A DNA stretch of 64,000 nucleotides from an uncultured Phascolarctobacterium sp. (GTDB taxonomy: Bacteria; Bacillota; Negativicutes; Acidaminococcales; Acidaminococcaceae). The translations under genes and the position numbers were made by a program. Below are positions 11,413-20,626 of the stretch, one piece after another. The DNA lies in the NCBI GenBank assembly GCA_947589605.1, contig CANQBR010000001.1, positions 59,907-123,906 of the forward strand, in the 5' to 3' direction. The notes beneath the pieces were generated by a model that saw only the letters and a list, made by a program, of their open reading frames with translations, ran no database searches and was not told the DNA's origin. Position 1 is the first letter of the stretch, and each line of letters begins with the position of its first letter.

Positions 11413-12144
11413 ATGTTAAGCACGGACCTCGTCCCCTCCCGCACCGCTTGCTTTTGGCAGGGCGTGCGGGACGGGCTGCCCATAGCCATAGGTTATTTCG
11501 CCGTAGCCTTCACCTTCGGCATCGCCTCCAAGCCTTTCGGCCTCGATGCCCTGCAGGCCGCCTTTATGAGCTTCACCAACATGACCAGCGCCGGCCAGTT
11601 TGCCGCTTTGGGCATCATCGGCAGCGGCGGCAGCCTGGTAGAGATGGCCCTCACCCAATTGATCATCAACCTGCGCTATTGTTTGATGAGCTGCGCCGTC
11701 AGCCAGCATCTGCCCGACGGCCTGCCCTACTATCATCGTTTTTTGATGGCCTATGTGGTCACCGATGAGATCTTCGGCGTTTCCATCCGGCAAAAGCTCA
11801 TCTGGCCCTGCTACATTTACGGCATGTTGATTGTCACCGTCCCCGGCTGGACCTGCGGCACCGCTTTGGGCGTGCTCACAGGCAAGGTGCTGCCTTTGCG
11901 CCTCATCAGCGCTCTCAGCGTCGCCCTTTACAGCATGTTCATCGCCGTCATCGTCCCCGCCGCCAAAGACAGCAAAGTGCTGGCCTGCCTCATCCCCTTG
12001 GCCATGCTCGTCAGTTCGGCCTTCAACCTGCTGCCTGTGCTGAGAGACATTTCTTACGGCAGCCGCATCATCATCCTCACGGTGAGCCTCAGCCTCGCCG
12101 CCGCTTATTTCTTCCCCGTGCATGAAGAAGAGGAGGAGCAATGA
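11413..12144 (+). CDS. azlC: AzlC family branched-chain amino acid exporter subunit
   Basis: FWQGVRDGLPIAIGYFAVAFTFGIASKPFGLDALQAAFMSFTNMTSAGQFA; start at internal Met of ORF 11338-12144. Confidence 0.93.
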   Translation: MLSTDLVPSRTACFWQGVRDGLPIAIGYFAVAFTFGIASKPFGLDALQAAFMSFTNMTSAGQFAALGIIGSGGSLVEMALTQLIINLRYCLMSCAVSQHLPDGLPYYHRFLMAYVVTDEIFGVSIRQKLIWPCYIYGMLIVTVPGWTCGTALGVLTGKVLPLRLISALSVALYSMFIAVIVPAAKDSKVLACLIPLAMLVSSAFNLLPVLRDISYGSRIIILTVSLSLAAAYFFPVHEEEEEQ

Positions 12145-12449
12145 CGGAGCACAGCCCCTACACTTATATCATCGTCATGGCGGCGGTCACCTATTTGATC
12201 CGGGTGCTGCCCCTCACTCTCATCCGCAGCCGCATCAAACAGCCGCTGCTGCGCTCTTTTCTCTTTTACGTGCCCTATGTGACTTTGGCGGTGATGACCT
12301 TCCCCGCCATCCTCTCCGCCACCGGCTCCGTCGCTTCGGCCGCCTTGGGCTTTTTATGCGCCGTCTTCTGCGCCTACCGTGGCCGCAGCCTGGTGCAGGT
12401 GGCTGCCGTCAGCTGCGCCGTGGTCTTCATCGCCGAGCTTTTCATCTGA
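12141..12449 (+). CDS. azlD: AzlD domain-containing protein
   Basis: Small membrane protein overlapping azlC stop by ATGA: YIIVMAAVTYLIRVLPLTLIRSRIKQPLLRSFLFYVPYVTLAVMTFPAIL. Confidence 0.92.
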   Translation: MTEHSPYTYIIVMAAVTYLIRVLPLTLIRSRIKQPLLRSFLFYVPYVTLAVMTFPAILSATGSVASAALGFLCAVFCAYRGRSLVQVAAVSCAVVFIAELFI

Positions 12450-12462
12450 AAGGCAGAACTTT

Positions 12463-12780
12463 GGCCTCCGAACTTTTTTGCAAAGATCGTCTACTTCGCC
12501 CCTTCTCCCTTTTGGCGAAGACCTGCGGGCACAACGCCCGCCTTTGTAAAAACGAACTTGCTTTCAAGGCTGCCGGAGCAAAAGACGCTATCGCTTTTTA
12601 AAATAGGCAAAATTTTACGGCCCTGCTCTTCATGAACGAGGAGCGGGGCCGTTGATCTTTTGTTTGATCATGCTCGGTAAGCTTTTCTATCGCTCGGCAG
12701 TTGTCGGCTCAAAGGCCAAAATATCAAAGAGCTCCTTCCCTGCTATACCTGCGACTGCGCACATCGTCTTTTGCTTGCGA
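12463..12780. repeat. Intergenic direct repeat, copy 1 of 3
   Basis: Shares gcaaagatcgtctacttcgcccc...ggagcaaaagacgctatcgcttttt...aattttacggccctgctcttcatgaacgaggagcggggccgt with 15.4-15.7 kb and 18.3-18.5 kb. Confidence 0.85.
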
Positions 12781-12803
12781 AATATCGACATCTTCTTTGA
12801 CCT

Positions 12804-13862
12804 TTAATATTGCTTGCCGCTGTAGCTTTGAAACAGCGCTTCTTTTTTTTGCAGATATTCAAGATAATTATCTTTGGTGATGAGCCCGCGGCCCTCTTTC
12901 ATCCACCGCAGTATGGCCGAGTTCACCCAAGAGCCGTAATGATTGGCATCTTTATAATTGTCCAAATCATTGGTCAATTCCGTATCCAGATCGAAAGCGA
13001 ACAGTTTTATATTGTCATACGGCAGAAGCATTTCTATAATAAATTTTTCTGCTGCCACAAGAGTCGCCAGCTGCTCTTTGCTGTATTGGCTGTAAGTTGC
13101 GCAACTATAAGGGGGAATGAAGTAATAAAATTTTGTTCCCGGATGAGCGGCAGGCAAGTCCGCGACGTTTTGAAGAATATTGGCTTTAATGAGTTCTTGC
13201 TCCGCAACACCGAACTCAACCGGAACGAAAAAATGCCCTAAAAGGTGCCCATTATAATCGCACAGAGACAGAAAATGTCGGCCATAACGCTCCCCCTTAT
13301 CGCCCCAATGACAATAATCGTCAAAGGAAGTTATGCCGCCGCCCTTACGGCTCCTCCAAAGCATTTTAAAACAGTAGCTCAAAGCCTTAAAGTTGAAAAT
13401 GTATTTTACATCGTCAACGATATTGTCGTTATATAAGTAGTCCGGAAGCTCCCAACCGTTTGCTACCGCATCCTTGTCATAAAAGAAATAAGAGGGGTCC
13501 AGCGATCTGACTACATACTTAACCTTATGCCCGGTCCTGTAAGCCACTCTTACATTATCGTTGATCTCTTTAAATCTGCCGGCGGGAAACGGCACCTTGA
13601 CCGCCTTCACATCAAATAAGCTGTCCATTTCCGTCGTACGGAAATTTTCTGTCATACTGGTCCCGGTGATGATTGCATCGTAATCGAAGTGCCGCATGAT
13701 GCCGTCGTTCTGATATCTCTCCCTGTCCAGAACATAATAGAATGACGGCAGGGGTTTATGATAATGCATGAAGGGGTCTAAATAGACGACCATAAACGCC
13801 GTCAAAAGGAGCACGACCGGAAGCGACCCCGCAAAAAGCTTCACCCATTTTTTGTGATCCAT
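12804..13862 (-). CDS. Membrane-anchored hypothetical protein paired with MBOAT acyltransferase (SGNH/DltD-like partner candidate)
   Basis: N-terminal TM (VVLLLTAFMVVYLDPF), GTSMTENF motif; immediately downstream of MBOAT gene; paralogue of 15723-16796. Confidence 0.7.
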   Translation of the reverse strand: MDHKKWVKLFAGSLPVVLLLTAFMVVYLDPFMHYHKPLPSFYYVLDRERYQNDGIMRHFDYDAIITGTSMTENFRTTEMDSLFDVKAVKVPFPAGRFKEINDNVRVAYRTGHKVKYVVRSLDPSYFFYDKDAVANGWELPDYLYNDNIVDDVKYIFNFKALSYCFKMLWRSRKGGGITSFDDYCHWGDKGERYGRHFLSLCDYNGHLLGHFFVPVEFGVAEQELIKANILQNVADLPAAHPGTKFYYFIPPYSCATYSQYSKEQLATLVAAEKFIIEMLLPYDNIKLFAFDLDTELTNDLDNYKDANHYGSWVNSAILRWMKEGRGLITKDNYLEYLQKKEALFQSYSGKQY

Positions 13863-13883
13863 CTTCTTCGCTCCTTACCGCAC

Positions 13884-15287
13884 TTAAAATTGAAAATACA
13901 AAAATTCGGAAACTCTGCTCATGTTCAGGAAACTGTAGATGAAAGCAAGGAAGACCAACGCCGCAGTCAAGTAAACATTTCTCTTTTCCAAATTTTTGGG
14001 ATCGAAGTATATCACGCTCAAGAGCCCCATCAAAAGCACCGATGCGAAATGGACCTTCAATTCCCCGATGGGCAAAAAAGCCGTCAACGCCGCCGGCCAA
14101 TGTTTGGAGTAGGGGAGACAGAAACTGCCGATATCCGTCATAGCCTTGATGATGTTCATGGCCTTTGAGAAATTCTCTGCTCTGAAAAATATCCACGCGA
14201 TATTCACTGCGTTGAAGGTCAGCAGCCAATTCACGGCCGTGGGCAGTTTCACCCCCGTCCGCCGCCACAGATGATTGATGCAAATGTAAAGGCCGTGCAA
14301 AAAGCCCCAGAAGATAAAGGTCCAGCCGGCGCCGTGCCACAGCCCGCCCAAAAGCATCGTTATCATGATGTTGCGCAGATGATGGCCGTTGCGGTTGCCT
14401 CCCAAAGGTATGTAAAGATAATTTTTCAGAAAGGCCGATAGGGTCATGTGCCAGCGGCGCCAAAAATCTATGATGCTGCATGCTCTGTACGGCAAATTGA
14501 AATTTATCGGCAACTGAAAATTAAAAAGCAGGCCCAGCCCGATGGCCATTTCGGAATAGCCGGAAAAATCGAAATACAGCTGCAGCGTGTAAGCCAGCGA
14601 GCCGCCCCAAGCATCCAGCATGGCAAGACCTGCAGGTGCCTCAAAAACTTCGTTGGCGAAAACAGCCAGTTTGTCCGCGATGATGACCTTTTTGAAAAGA
14701 CCTACGGTGAACCAGGTGATGCCGTACATCAAATTTTTATAATCGAGCCTATAGTTCTCCGCCTTGGAAAACTGGGGTATCATATCTTTATGATATAAAA
14801 TGGGCCCGGCTATCAGATGGGGAAAGAGGGTCACGAACAAGAGATAATCGCTGCCGGAATATCCTTTCGTCTCACCTCGATAAACGTCTACGAGATACGC
14901 AGTTTGAGTAAAAGTGAAAAAGGAGATGCCCAAGGGCAAAACTATGTTCTGCAAAGGAAGGGCGGTCCCGCACAAAGTGTTTATGTTCGTTAAGATAAAA
15001 TCCGTATACTTGAAGTAAGCTAAAAAGGCGAGATCGAAAGCGACGCCCGCCGCCAAGACCAAACCGCTGCGCTTGACGCTCAAAAGGCGAGCAACACAGT
15101 AATTGACCGCCGCCGACACTAAAAGCAACGGCAAATTGCTTATGTCCCAATAAGAATAAAAAACGAGGGACGCCAAAACGAGAAAGTTTTTAGCGGCACT
15201 CGCACCATAACGCTTGGCCAATTGAAAATAGCCAAGCAAAGTCAGCGGCAGATATAGCAAAATAAATTCATATGAATTGAAAAGCAT
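13884..15287 (-). CDS. MBOAT family O-acyltransferase (AlgI/DltB-like), copy 1
   Basis: MLFNSYEFILLYLPLTLLGYF...FWRRWHMTLSAFLKNYLYIPLGGNRNG...LLGGLWHGAGWTFIFWGFLHGLYI (MBOAT His motif). Confidence 0.94.
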   Translation of the reverse strand: MLFNSYEFILLYLPLTLLGYFQLAKRYGASAAKNFLVLASLVFYSYWDISNLPLLLVSAAVNYCVARLLSVKRSGLVLAAGVAFDLAFLAYFKYTDFILTNINTLCGTALPLQNIVLPLGISFFTFTQTAYLVDVYRGETKGYSGSDYLLFVTLFPHLIAGPILYHKDMIPQFSKAENYRLDYKNLMYGITWFTVGLFKKVIIADKLAVFANEVFEAPAGLAMLDAWGGSLAYTLQLYFDFSGYSEMAIGLGLLFNFQLPINFNLPYRACSIIDFWRRWHMTLSAFLKNYLYIPLGGNRNGHHLRNIMITMLLGGLWHGAGWTFIFWGFLHGLYICINHLWRRTGVKLPTAVNWLLTFNAVNIAWIFFRAENFSKAMNIIKAMTDIGSFCLPYSKHWPAALTAFLPIGELKVHFASVLLMGLLSVIYFDPKNLEKRNVYLTAALVFLAFIYSFLNMSRVSEFLYFQF

Positions 15288-15387
15288 GGCACAGCTCCTC
15301 TCTGCGATCGTTTTGTATTATATCATACCTTTACCCCCCCACAAGACTTTAGAACATTGGGAACTGCGCTTGTTCGATCTCTCTCGC

Positions 15388-15690
15388 CCCTCCCTTTTTT
15401 GCAAAGATCGTCTCCTTCGCCCCTCTCCCTTTTTGCGAAAGGCTGAAGGGAAAACGCCCGCCTTCGCAAAAACGAACTGGTTTTCAAGGCTATCGGAGCA
15501 AAAGACGCTCTCGCTTTTTAAAACAGGCAAAATTTTACGGCCCTGCTCTTCATGAACGAGGAGCGGGGCCGTTGATCTTTGTTTGATCATGCTCGGTAAA
15601 ATTTTCTATCGCTCGGCAGTTATCGGCTCAAAGACCAATATATCAAAGAGCTCCTTCCCTGCTATACCTCCGAGCTCGTGTATCGTCTTT
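15388..15690. repeat. Intergenic direct repeat, copy 2 of 3
   Basis: Same element as 12463-12780, offset about 2920 bp. Confidence 0.85.
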
Positions 15691-15722
15691 TTTTGGCGAG
15701 ATATAGGTGGCTTGCTTAGGCT

Positions 15723-16796
15723 TTAATATTGCTTGCCGCTGTAGCTTTGCAGCAATTCTTCTTTTTTCCGCAAGTAATCATGATAATTATCTTTGGTGAT
15801 GAGCCCGCGGCCCTCTTTCATCCATATCAAGATAGAGGAATGCACCCACTCTCCATAATGGAGTGTGTCGTAATAGTTATTAAGATTATTAGTTAAGTCC
15901 GTATTCAAGTCAAAGGAATATAACCTTACGTTATTATATGGCAAAAGCATTTCTATAACCAATTTTTCTGCTTCTACATAACTTACTAACTGCTCTTTAC
16001 TGTATCTGCTCCAAAACACGCAATTATAGGGCGGAAAAAAATAATAAAAAGTCGTTTCTGGATGAGCCTCTGGCAAAGATAGAACATTTTGTTTAATATT
16101 AGCCTTTATTCGCTCTACTAGCACGGTGGTAATTTCATCTGGAAGAAATGGTGGGGTTCTCTTATCTAGATTTCGTACAACATTTTCCCTGCCACATTTA
16201 GATCTACAACTCCCGTTAGTGGCATATTTATCAAAAGAAGTCACCCCACCACTAACCTGTCGCAATTTATTAAATATTATGTGCTTACATTCATTTAAAA
16301 CATCTACATTGAAAATGTATCTTACGTCATCTGTAACAGTATCATTGTAAAGGTAATAAGGATAAATGAAAAGATCGGTCATTGTATCCTTATCATGAAA
16401 TATCTTATCAGCGTCTAACGACCTAATTATACATTTTACTCTATGTTCAGTTCGGTAAGCGACTTTTAGATTATCATTGACTTCCTTTAAACTCCCTCCC
16501 GAGAAGGGTACTTTGATTGAATTTACATCAAATAAGCGATCCATCTCAGTAGTGCGAAAATATTCTGTCACACTCGTTCCGGTAATTACAGCATTATAGT
16601 TAAAATGCCGCATAATACCATCGTTTTGATAGCGTTCATTTTTTAAACTATAATATAAATCTGGATGGGGTTTATGATAGTGAAAAAATGGATCAATATA
16701 AATAGCTAAACTCATACACACTAAAAGTGCCCCCACAAACATCCCAACAAACAGTTCCACCCATTTTTTATAATCCATATTCTTCATCCTTATCAT
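15723..16796 (-). CDS. Membrane-anchored hypothetical protein paired with MBOAT, diverged paralogue of 12804-13862
   Basis: IYIDPFFHYHKPHPDLYYSLKNERYQNDGIMRHFNYNAVITGTSVTEYFRTTEMDRLFDVNSIKVPF; conserved C-terminus LLQSYSGKQY. Confidence 0.7.
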   Translation of the reverse strand: MIRMKNMDYKKWVELFVGMFVGALLVCMSLAIYIDPFFHYHKPHPDLYYSLKNERYQNDGIMRHFNYNAVITGTSVTEYFRTTEMDRLFDVNSIKVPFSGGSLKEVNDNLKVAYRTEHRVKCIIRSLDADKIFHDKDTMTDLFIYPYYLYNDTVTDDVRYIFNVDVLNECKHIIFNKLRQVSGGVTSFDKYATNGSCRSKCGRENVVRNLDKRTPPFLPDEITTVLVERIKANIKQNVLSLPEAHPETTFYYFFPPYNCVFWSRYSKEQLVSYVEAEKLVIEMLLPYNNVRLYSFDLNTDLTNNLNNYYDTLHYGEWVHSSILIWMKEGRGLITKDNYHDYLRKKEELLQSYSGKQY

Positions 16797-16798
16797 AC

Positions 16799-18196
16799 TT
16801 AAAATTGAAAATACAAAAATTCCGTGACTCTGCTCAAATACAAAAAACTGTAGAAAAAGGCAATGAAAATCATCGCAACGCTTAAGTAGAAATTTCTCTT
16901 CTCCACGTTCTTGAGGTCAAAGTATATTACGCTTAAAAGTATCATCCCAAGGACAAAAAACAAATTGCCTAAATCCAACTTAAAAAAGTTTGTAAATGGC
17001 AGCGGTGTTCCCTTGGAATAAGGCAAACAGAAACTGCCGATATCCGTCATAGCCTTGATGATGTTCATGGCCTTTGAGAAATTCTCTGCTCTGAAAAATA
17101 TCCACGCGATATTCACTGCGTTGAAGGTCAGCAGCCAATTCACGGCCGTGGGCAGTTTCACCCCCGTCCGCCGCCACAGATGATTGATGCAAATGTAAAG
17201 GCCGTGCAAAAAGCCCCAGAAGATAAAGGTCCAGCCGGCGCCGTGCCACAGCCCGCCCAAAAGCATCGTTATCATGATGTTGCGCAGATGATGGCCGTTG
17301 CGGTTGCCTCCCAAAGGTATGTAAAGATAATTTTTCAGAAAGGCCGATAGGGTCATGTGCCAGCGGCGCCAAAAATCTATGATGCTGCATGCTCTGTACG
17401 GCAAATTGAAATTTATCGGCAACTGAAAATTAAAAAGCAGGCCCAGCCCGATGGCCATTTCGGAATAGCCGGAAAAATCGAAATACAGCTGCAGCGTGTA
17501 AGCCAGCGAGCCGCCCCAAGCATCCAGCATGGCAAGACCTGCAGGTGCCTCAAAAACTTCGTTGGCGAAAACAGCCAGTTTGTCCGCGATGATGACCTTT
17601 TTGAAAAGACCTACGGTGAACCAGGTGATGCCGTACATCAAATTTTTATAATCGAGCCTATAGTTCTCCGCCTTGGAAAACTGGGGTATCATATCTTTAT
17701 GATATAAAATGGGCCCGGCTATCAGATGGGGAAAGAGGGTCACGAACAAGAGATAATCGCTGCCGGAATATCCTTTCGTCTCACCTCGATAAACGTCTAC
17801 GAGATACGCAGTTTGAGTAAAAGTGAAAAAGGAGATGCCCAAGGGCAAAACTATGTTCTGCAAAGGAAGGGCGGTCCCGCACAAAGTGTTTATGTTCGTT
17901 AAGATAAAATCCGTATACTTGAAGTAAGCTAAAAAGGCGAGATCGAAAGCGACGCCCGCCGCCAAGACCAAACCGCTGCGCTTGACGCTCAAAAGGCGAG
18001 CAACACAGTAATTGACCGCCGCCGACACTAAAAGCAACGGCAAATTGCTTATGTCCCAATAAGAATAAAAAACGAGGGACGCCAAAACGAGAAAGTTTTT
18101 AGCGGCACTCGCACCATAACGCTTGGCCAATTGAAAATAGCCAAGCAAAGTCAGCGGCAGATATAGCAAAATAAATTCATATGAATTGAAAAGCAT
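16799..18196 (-). CDS. MBOAT family O-acyltransferase (AlgI/DltB-like), copy 2
   Basis: First ~390 aa identical to copy 1, C-terminal ~70 aa diverged. Confidence 0.94.
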   Translation of the reverse strand: MLFNSYEFILLYLPLTLLGYFQLAKRYGASAAKNFLVLASLVFYSYWDISNLPLLLVSAAVNYCVARLLSVKRSGLVLAAGVAFDLAFLAYFKYTDFILTNINTLCGTALPLQNIVLPLGISFFTFTQTAYLVDVYRGETKGYSGSDYLLFVTLFPHLIAGPILYHKDMIPQFSKAENYRLDYKNLMYGITWFTVGLFKKVIIADKLAVFANEVFEAPAGLAMLDAWGGSLAYTLQLYFDFSGYSEMAIGLGLLFNFQLPINFNLPYRACSIIDFWRRWHMTLSAFLKNYLYIPLGGNRNGHHLRNIMITMLLGGLWHGAGWTFIFWGFLHGLYICINHLWRRTGVKLPTAVNWLLTFNAVNIAWIFFRAENFSKAMNIIKAMTDIGSFCLPYSKGTPLPFTNFFKLDLGNLFFVLGMILLSVIYFDLKNVEKRNFYLSVAMIFIAFFYSFLYLSRVTEFLYFQF

Positions 18197-18298
18197 GGCA
18201 CAGCTCCTCTCTGCGATCGTTTTATATTATATCACACCTTTACCCCCCCACAAGATTTTGGGACATTGGGAACTGCTCTTCTTCGCTCTCCCTCGCCC

Positions 18299-18490
18299 CT
18301 CCCTCTTTTGCAAAAGATCGTCTCCTTCGCCCCTTCTCCCTTTTGGCTAAGACTTGAAGACACAACTCCCGCCTTTGAAAAAAGGACTTCTTTTCCGATT
18401 TGTCGGAGCAAAAACGGCTATCGCTTTTGAAAAAGGCAAAATTTTACGGCCCTGCTCTTCATGAACGAGGAGCGGGGCCGTAGATTTTTT
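18299..18490. repeat. Intergenic direct repeat, copy 3 of 3 (shorter, more diverged)
   Basis: gcaaaagatcgtctccttcgccccttctccc...aattttacggccctgctcttcatgaacgaggagcggggccgt. Confidence 0.8.
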
Positions 18491-18530
18491 GCGTTGCAAG
18501 TTCGCTATGTTGAAAAATTCGCGCTGCTGT

Positions 18531-19652
18531 TTACTTTTTGTCGGCTGCTTTTTCTTTGAGCTTTTTCTCTTTCCTCTGAGCGGCGACTCTGTTGAAAAGG
18601 ATGTACAGCACGTCCGCCGACTCGTCGGCGAATTTGTAGATCACGTCGCCTTCATCGGTGTGGAAGGTGATGACGGTGCCGCCGTCGAAATCGGCGCCGG
18701 TGACGGCGTCCAGTTCGGTGGTCACCGCCGTTTTATCGGTGATATAGAGCAGCCTTTGATCGGTGAGGAAGAAAAAGCCCAGGCTCACCACCACCACCGC
18801 TTCTTCCTGCAGCTTGGGGTGCTGCAGTTTTTCGCCGGCGAAGGTCACCGTCTCGTCGATGGCGAAGCGGCGGGTCACTTCCAATAGATTGTCCTCCCGC
18901 TCCACCGTCTTGCGCTGGCAGGCGCCGGCGTTCACATAGCAGCGGCACACCTCCCCTTCCCGCAGGGACAGCACCACGTCCATCACGCCCAGTTCTTCGT
19001 TCTCGGCGCACCACAGCTCGCGAAAATGATCCAAGGCGTTTTGGATGTTGCTGCGAAATTCAAAGGGGATGTCCAAAAGGCGGCACTTTTCCCGCAGCGT
19101 TTCTTCTTCGGCGGGAGAAAAACGGCGCACCTTGCTCATCTCATTAAAGAGCTCGTTGAAATATTCGCCGAAGACTTGCTTGCGCACCGCCAAGCCTTCT
19201 TCGTAATCGTAGGCGAAGAGGCGGTTTATCCCGGCGATGTCCAAAGGCTCCGTCCCTGCCAAAAGGCCTCGGCAGCGGCAGCGATAGGCCTCGGTCTTGG
19301 CGCTTCTCTCGGCCATCTTCACCAGCACGGGGGGAAGGTCCAGCGCCTCTGCCAAATGGGCTGCCTCTTGAAAGGCGGCGTCGTCTTCTTGCAGCGCTTT
19401 TTTATAAGCGGCCTCGGCGGCGACGCGATAGAGGGCGCTGCGCTGTTGGTTGCTCTCTTCGTTCAGCTTCGCTCCCCACTTTTTGCACACTTTTTTCACG
19501 GTGGCGGCGTCCACTTGCCCTGCATTATCCGCAGCGGCCAAAATATTTTCCAATTCTTTCCATGCGTTGCCGCTGGGTTTGCCGCCGAAGAGCCCGCCCA
19601 AAAAGCCGCTCTTGGTCAGTTCCTGTTTTTTATAGCCTTCCACTGCCTTCAC
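18531..19652 (-). CDS. Hypothetical protein with C-terminal PH-like/bPH-type region
   Basis: 373 aa ORF with good coding character; C-terminus VVVVSLGFFFLTDQRLLYITDKTAVTTELDAVTGADFDGGTVITFHTDEGD. Confidence 0.6.
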   Translation of the reverse strand: MKAVEGYKKQELTKSGFLGGLFGGKPSGNAWKELENILAAADNAGQVDAATVKKVCKKWGAKLNEESNQQRSALYRVAAEAAYKKALQEDDAAFQEAAHLAEALDLPPVLVKMAERSAKTEAYRCRCRGLLAGTEPLDIAGINRLFAYDYEEGLAVRKQVFGEYFNELFNEMSKVRRFSPAEEETLREKCRLLDIPFEFRSNIQNALDHFRELWCAENEELGVMDVVLSLREGEVCRCYVNAGACQRKTVEREDNLLEVTRRFAIDETVTFAGEKLQHPKLQEEAVVVVSLGFFFLTDQRLLYITDKTAVTTELDAVTGADFDGGTVITFHTDEGDVIYKFADESADVLYILFNRVAAQRKEKKLKEKAADKK

Positions 19653-19834
19653 CCCGTGTGAGATTTTTTCTTTGCATATTCAAAATTATACCACGGCGGC
19701 GGCGCCTTTGTCTAACCGGCAAGAAAAAAGGATGCCCTGCGGGCATCCTCCCGAAAAATTTTTTTGTGAAATTTTTCCGCAAGACGGTTTTTCCTCTCCC
19801 TTGGGGTTTTTGCGAAAATGTTTTGCTATTTCCC

Positions 19835-20626
19835 TCACTTCAGCGGCAGCTCCGCCACTTTCAGCGCCACCTGCTGCTCTTGCTCCAGAGGCGTGCCGAA
19901 AAAGACTCCCTTGTCGATGATGCAGTCGCCGGCGTCTCTTCCTTCGGAAATTTTTATGTAGCGGTCGTCCACCATGCGGTTGTGGGTGGGGTCGATGCCG
20001 ATCCACTGGCCTTTGGCGTAAATGTCCAGCCAGGCGTGGGTGGCCCCCTCGCCGATCATGAAGCCGGCCACGTAGCGGGCGGGGATGTCCGACTGGCGGC
20101 AGAGGGCGATCATGATGTGAGCGTAATCCTGACACACGCCCCGCCCTTGGTCGAGGGCCTGCTGGGCCGTGGTGGTGGTGTAGGTGGTGTTGGGGATGTA
20201 GGCAAAGCGGCGATAGAGCCTTTCGCACATGGCCAAGGCCTTCTGCACCGGGTCGTGCAGGCCCAAGGCTGCGGCCAAATAGGGCTCGGTGCCCTTCAGC
20301 AGCGTGGTCTGGGGAGTGGAAAATTTGTACAGGGGGTTCAAGGGGCCCATGTCCACGTTCTCGCTGTCGGTGATCGCCTCTCCCGTCACTTTGAAACCGA
20401 AGCGGCGATGAGGCTCTTCGATGTAGCCGAAGCAAACGTCATTGCCGAAGGCATCGCAGGTCTTGGTGACGGCCGTATCGGGATCGATCTCCAAAAACAG
20501 TTCTTCGATCCTTTGATAACCGGTGTTCTTAGGCAGGCAGCGCAGAGAAAAACTGTGCCGCACCACGTCGTCGCTGAGCCGCAGCTTCATTTCGTAACGA
20601 AAGCGGAGTTTGCGCAAAAAGATCAA
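19835..20626 (-). CDS. Transglutaminase-like family protein (with bacterial transglutaminase N-terminal-type region)
   Basis: Cys-His-Asp core: ALDQGRGVCQDYAHIMIALCRQSDIPARYVAGFMIGEGATHAWLDIYAKGQWIGIDPTHN. Confidence 0.93.
   Translation of the reverse strand: MIFLRKLRFRYEMKLRLSDDVVRHSFSLRCLPKNTGYQRIEELFLEIDPDTAVTKTCDAFGNDVCFGYIEEPHRRFGFKVTGEAITDSENVDMGPLNPLYKFSTPQTTLLKGTEPYLAAALGLHDPVQKALAMCERLYRRFAYIPNTTYTTTTAQQALDQGRGVCQDYAHIMIALCRQSDIPARYVAGFMIGEGATHAWLDIYAKGQWIGIDPTHNRMVDDRYIKISEGRDAGDCIIDKGVFFGTPLEQEQQVALKVAELPLK

Noticed and set aside
12122-12601. 159-aa ORF overlapping azlD
   Set aside because: Out-of-frame overlap with a clear AzlD protein; His/Arg-rich shadow translation.
12463-18490. 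Insertion sequence/transposon
   Set aside because: No transposase or terminal inverted repeats seen; duplication with direct repeats explains the structure better.
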